This document shows positions 5,438 to 6,884 of a DNA stretch of 6,884 nt, in pieces. Origin of the DNA: CAXMST01 sp964196325 (GTDB lineage Bacteria; Actinomycetota; Thermoleophilia; Solirubrobacterales; 70-9). Within the stretch, counting starts at the first letter, position 1, and each line of letters begins with the position of its first letter. The DNA lies in contig CAXMST010000091.1 of NCBI GenBank assembly GCA_964196325.1, forward strand, positions 1 through 6,884. The letters run 5' to 3'. Position numbers and translations under genes: made by a program. The notes under the pieces were generated by a model that was given only the letters and a program-made list of their open reading frames with translations, did no database searches and was not told where the DNA came from.

Positions 5438-5445
5438 TGGCGGCG

Positions 5446-6042
5446 ATGGCTTCCGAGGTCGAGTTGGGAAACCGGATCAGCGCCGATCAGGTGACGAGCA
5501 CCTCGCTCGAGCGCGAGGCCCTAAGCCGTCTTCGGGAGGTGACCGGCGACCAGGACGGGCCGATGGAGAGGCACGGGCTGCGGTGCTTTTTGATCGTCGA
5601 TCGTCTGGCCGGCCAGCGTGGGGTCGAGATTGACCGCGAGGGCGCACTGGTCGCGGGCCTGCTGCACGACATCGGCCTCTACGAGGGGGCTTCACAGGGC
5701 GGCGTCTACGTGACCGAGGGCAGGGAGTACGCGGCCGAGATGCTCGCCGGCCGCGAGGGTTGGGACGAGCGCCGCACGGCCCGTTGCCTGGATGCGATTG
5801 AGCGCCACCACGAGTTGCGCTCGCAGTGGAGTATGGGAACCGAGGTCGAGCTGCTGCGCCGGGCCGACATGGTCGAGCTCTCCCGCGGGCTGATCAGCTG
5901 GGGGGCTGGGCGCGACTGGCTTGGCCGGCTCTGGAGCTCGGTTCCGCGCGACGGGATCTACCGCGAGATCGGCGGACTGGTGGTCAGAGCGGTGCGGGAG
6001 CGGCCGACCAGCCTTCCCAGGATCTTCCGTCGCGGCGCCTGA
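5446..6042 (+). CDS. HD-domain protein (putative metal-dependent phosphohydrolase)
   Basis: From the ATG at 5446 the product has 198 residues. It shows the HD-superfamily metal-site pattern: His43 in MERHGLRCF, His74-Asp75 in AGLLHDIGLY, His121/His122 in IERHHELRS and Asp141 in LRRADMVELSRG. HD proteins usually bind divalent metals and hydrolyse phosphoesters or nucleotides, while some, such as cyanamide hydratase, catalyse hydration; the substrate here cannot be inferred. There is no signal peptide or membrane segment, so it is probably cytoplasmic. The GAGGA site supports 5446; an in-frame GTG at 5422 would add eight residues. The gene is divergent from the WS/DGAT gene across about 70 bp and convergent with the small gene at 6065-6346. 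No second catalytic domain is fused to it. Confidence 0.82.
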   Translation: MASEVELGNRISADQVTSTSLEREALSRLREVTGDQDGPMERHGLRCFLIVDRLAGQRGVEIDREGALVAGLLHDIGLYEGASQGGVYVTEGREYAAEMLAGREGWDERRTARCLDAIERHHELRSQWSMGTEVELLRRADMVELSRGLISWGAGRDWLGRLWSSVPRDGIYREIGGLVVRAVRERPTSLPRIFRRGA

Positions 6043-6064
6043 GTTCGCGACCGGGGAGCGGCGC

Positions 6065-6346
6065 TCAATCGAGGTCGAGGTTGGAGAGGAAGTCCTCCGC
6101 CTCGCTCCACAGGTGCGGCGGAACCTGTAGGTAGATCTCACCGCGTCCGAACCGGTCGAGCGGATGATCGCTGGTGATCACGGCCTCGATCCCGGCCTCC
6201 TGCAGGTGCTGGCGCCAGGAGCGGGCCGCCTCGATCTCCTCGATCTCACGGACCACCTCCCAGTCATCGAAGCGCGGGTCGCCGATCTGCAGCTCCGCCG
6301 CCGGCCCCGGGCCACGAAGGCCCCGCAGTCGCTCTCGGAATCCCAT
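6065..6346 (-). CDS. Small DUF2007-like protein
   Basis: This 93-residue soluble protein begins with ATG at 6346, preceded 8 nt upstream by TATCGT and by no Shine-Dalgarno. Residues 29-91 have the shape of the DUF2007 / putative signal-transducing family: a strand-helix unit (EEIEAARSWRQHLQEAGIEAVI), a variable loop (TSDHPLDRFG), then a strand and helix (EIYLQVPPHLWSEAEDFLSNL). That resembles the family's 'helix, L.aaGI.a.v, v.V...d..eA..fL' layout. The assignment is by pattern, not by a search, and the function of the family is unknown. It lies downstream of the histidine kinase and membrane-protein pair on the same strand after a 69-bp gap, with its own likely promoter. It is convergent with the HD gene, 22 bp apart. 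Confidence 0.68.
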   Translation of the reverse strand: MGFRERLRGLRGPGPAAELQIGDPRFDDWEVVREIEEIEAARSWRQHLQEAGIEAVITSDHPLDRFGRGEIYLQVPPHLWSEAEDFLSNLDLD

Positions 6347-6354
6347 GCCGGTTG

Positions 6355-6360
6355 ACGATA
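6355..6360 (-). promoter_or_regulatory. Putative -10 box (TATCGT) for leaderless DUF2007-like gene
   Basis: TATCGT on the minus strand (6360 to 6355) fits TANNNT and ends 8 nt before the ATG at 6346. With the absence of a ribosome-binding site, this again suggests a leaderless transcript, separate from the upstream operon. Confidence 0.42.
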
Positions 6361-6415
6361 GCCGTGCAGCCGTCCGTCCTGACCGGTGCGCTGGGTGAGG
6401 CGTGTGCCGCGACGC

Positions 6416-6790
6416 TCAGTCGTCGCCTTCGTCCTCGCGCTCTCCCCCCGCATCGTCTCCCCCCTCGCTCTCGTCGGCTGCGGCAGAATCGGTCGGCGCC
6501 GGGGTCGGGGCTGGTTCTGGGGCCGGCGGACTGGCAGCCGCCTCGTCGGTGCCGGCGTCGGAGTCTTTCGACTTGCCGCTGCCCTGCCCGCTGCCCTTCC
6601 CGCCGCCTTTCCCGCCGCGCTTCGAGGTCGCCGCGGGCCTCGCCACCAGTTCCTCACCGACCGAGACCGACTCCGCCGAGATTCCAACCTGCTGGGAGGT
6701 GAGCTGACTGGTGGCCAGGCCGAGCGCCGCGGCGGCGAGCAGGCCGAGCGCGGCGAGCAGAAACGGGTTGAGCAGCCCCTGCGCTCTCAC
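6416..6790 (-). CDS. Small membrane-anchored low-complexity protein
   Basis: A 124-residue protein with one N-terminal hydrophobic segment (about residues 6-27), either an anchor or an uncleaved signal. A short polar stretch (TSQLTSQQVGISAESVSVGEEL) follows, then three composition blocks: basic Gly-Lys-Ser (about 53-76), Pro-Ala (about 85-100) and a strongly acidic Asp-Glu-Gly tail (101-124). I recognise no family. The topology is probably N-in, with the charged tail outside. Its GTG start overlaps the TGA of the upstream histidine kinase by 4 bp (GTGA), so the two are almost certainly cotranscribed and translationally coupled. A role as an accessory or wall-contact partner of that kinase is inference from position only. 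The low-complexity tail means the frame rests mainly on the coupling, the hydrophobic start and GC codon bias. Confidence 0.68.
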   Translation of the reverse strand: MRAQGLLNPFLLAALGLLAAAALGLATSQLTSQQVGISAESVSVGEELVARPAATSKRGGKGGGKGSGQGSGKSKDSDAGTDEAAASPPAPEPAPTPAPTDSAAADESEGGDDAGGEREDEGDD

Positions 6791-6884
6791 CGCCCGCCTC
6801 CCACGACCGCCGCAGCGCCTGGGGGAAAGGCCAGCAGCGCACGTGTCCCCTCGCCCGGCTCGGAGCTCAAGGTCACGTCGCCGC
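6787..6884 (-). CDS. Histidine kinase C-terminus (partial)
   Basis: The last 31 codons and TGA stop (6789-6787) of a gene entering from the right are present. The start of the visible part, GDVTLSSEPGEGTRALLAFP, is the final strand-loop-strand of a HATPase_c domain: the G-x-V-x-x-x-S-x-P-G-x-G-T pattern of the ATP-lid/G2 box, then the hydrophobic last strand. This marks the gene as a two-component sensor kinase, although related GHKL ATPases share the pattern. The final 11 residues are a Gly/Ala tail. The stop overlaps the GTG of the small membrane protein gene. Confidence 0.8.
   Translation of the reverse strand, partial: GDVTLSSEPGEGTRALLAFPPGAAAVVGGGR

Noticed and set aside
4523..5494. 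Long plus-strand frame opposite the WS/DGAT gene
   Set aside because: It is the complement of a gene with all catalytic motifs intact, and its translation is Arg/Asp/Leu-rich shadow sequence.
6035..6067. Terminator between the HD gene and the DUF2007-like gene
   Set aside because: Only a 5-bp GCGCC/GGCGC match with a 20-nt loop is present, and the TGAG/CTCA symmetry follows from the two convergent stop codons.
1..6884. CRISPR array, insertion sequence or other mobile element
   Set aside because: There are no regularly spaced direct repeats, no transposase or integrase-like protein, and no terminal inverted repeats with target duplications. The only long repeat pair is the tRNA-Ser ends.

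Overview
This is a GC-rich, gene-dense window from what looks like a high-GC actinobacterium. I would guess the Thermoleophilia/Solirubrobacterales side, but that is an inference. It rests on strong G/C third-position codon use, GTG/TTG starts, a mycobacterial Rv1771-like lactone oxidoreductase, a WS/DGAT acyltransferase, tRNAs without an encoded CCA end, and several genes whose -10 box sits 7-8 nt before the start codon (a leaderless layout). No transposase, integrase, phage gene, CRISPR array or rRNA is visible.

Layout. 2-37: the last residues of a lysine-tailed protein entering from the left. 38-547: about 500 bp without a convincing gene but with several inverted repeats and a repeated CGGTGATCC word. 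548-635 (-): tRNA-Ser(UGA). 683-2008 (+): FAD-dependent L-gulonolactone/D-arabinonolactone oxidoreductase. 2030-3304 (-): PLP-dependent alanine racemase/D-threonine aldolase-type protein, tail to tail with the preceding gene. 3365-3453 (+): tRNA-Ser(GCU). 3454-3783 (+): 5'-truncated L,D-transpeptidase (YkuD) remnant starting right at the tRNA 3' end. 3784-3967: hairpin-rich intergenic DNA. 3968-5374 (-): WS/DGAT-family acyltransferase. 5446-6042 (+): HD-domain protein, divergent from it. 6065-6346 (-): small DUF2007-like protein. 6416-6790 (-): small membrane-anchored low-complexity protein, translationally coupled to a histidine kinase whose C-terminus occupies 6787-6884 (-).

How the parts relate. 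The oxidoreductase and PLP enzyme form a two-gene module bracketed by two outward-facing serine tRNA genes, whose last 23 bp are near-identical inverted repeats. DNA just outside both tRNA 3' ends looks disturbed: a repeat-rich, gene-poor stretch on the left and a decapitated YkuD gene on the right. That fits past recombination at tRNA 3' ends, but no integrase or element remains here. The acyltransferase probably acts in neutral lipid or wax ester metabolism. The right edge is the end of a two-component-system operon.

I found no strong candidate for a wholly new system. The items most worth a second look are the tRNA-bracketed module with the truncated YkuD gene, the recurring TANNNT leaderless promoters, the histidine-kinase-coupled charge-segregated membrane protein, and the hairpin-rich block at 3784-3967.
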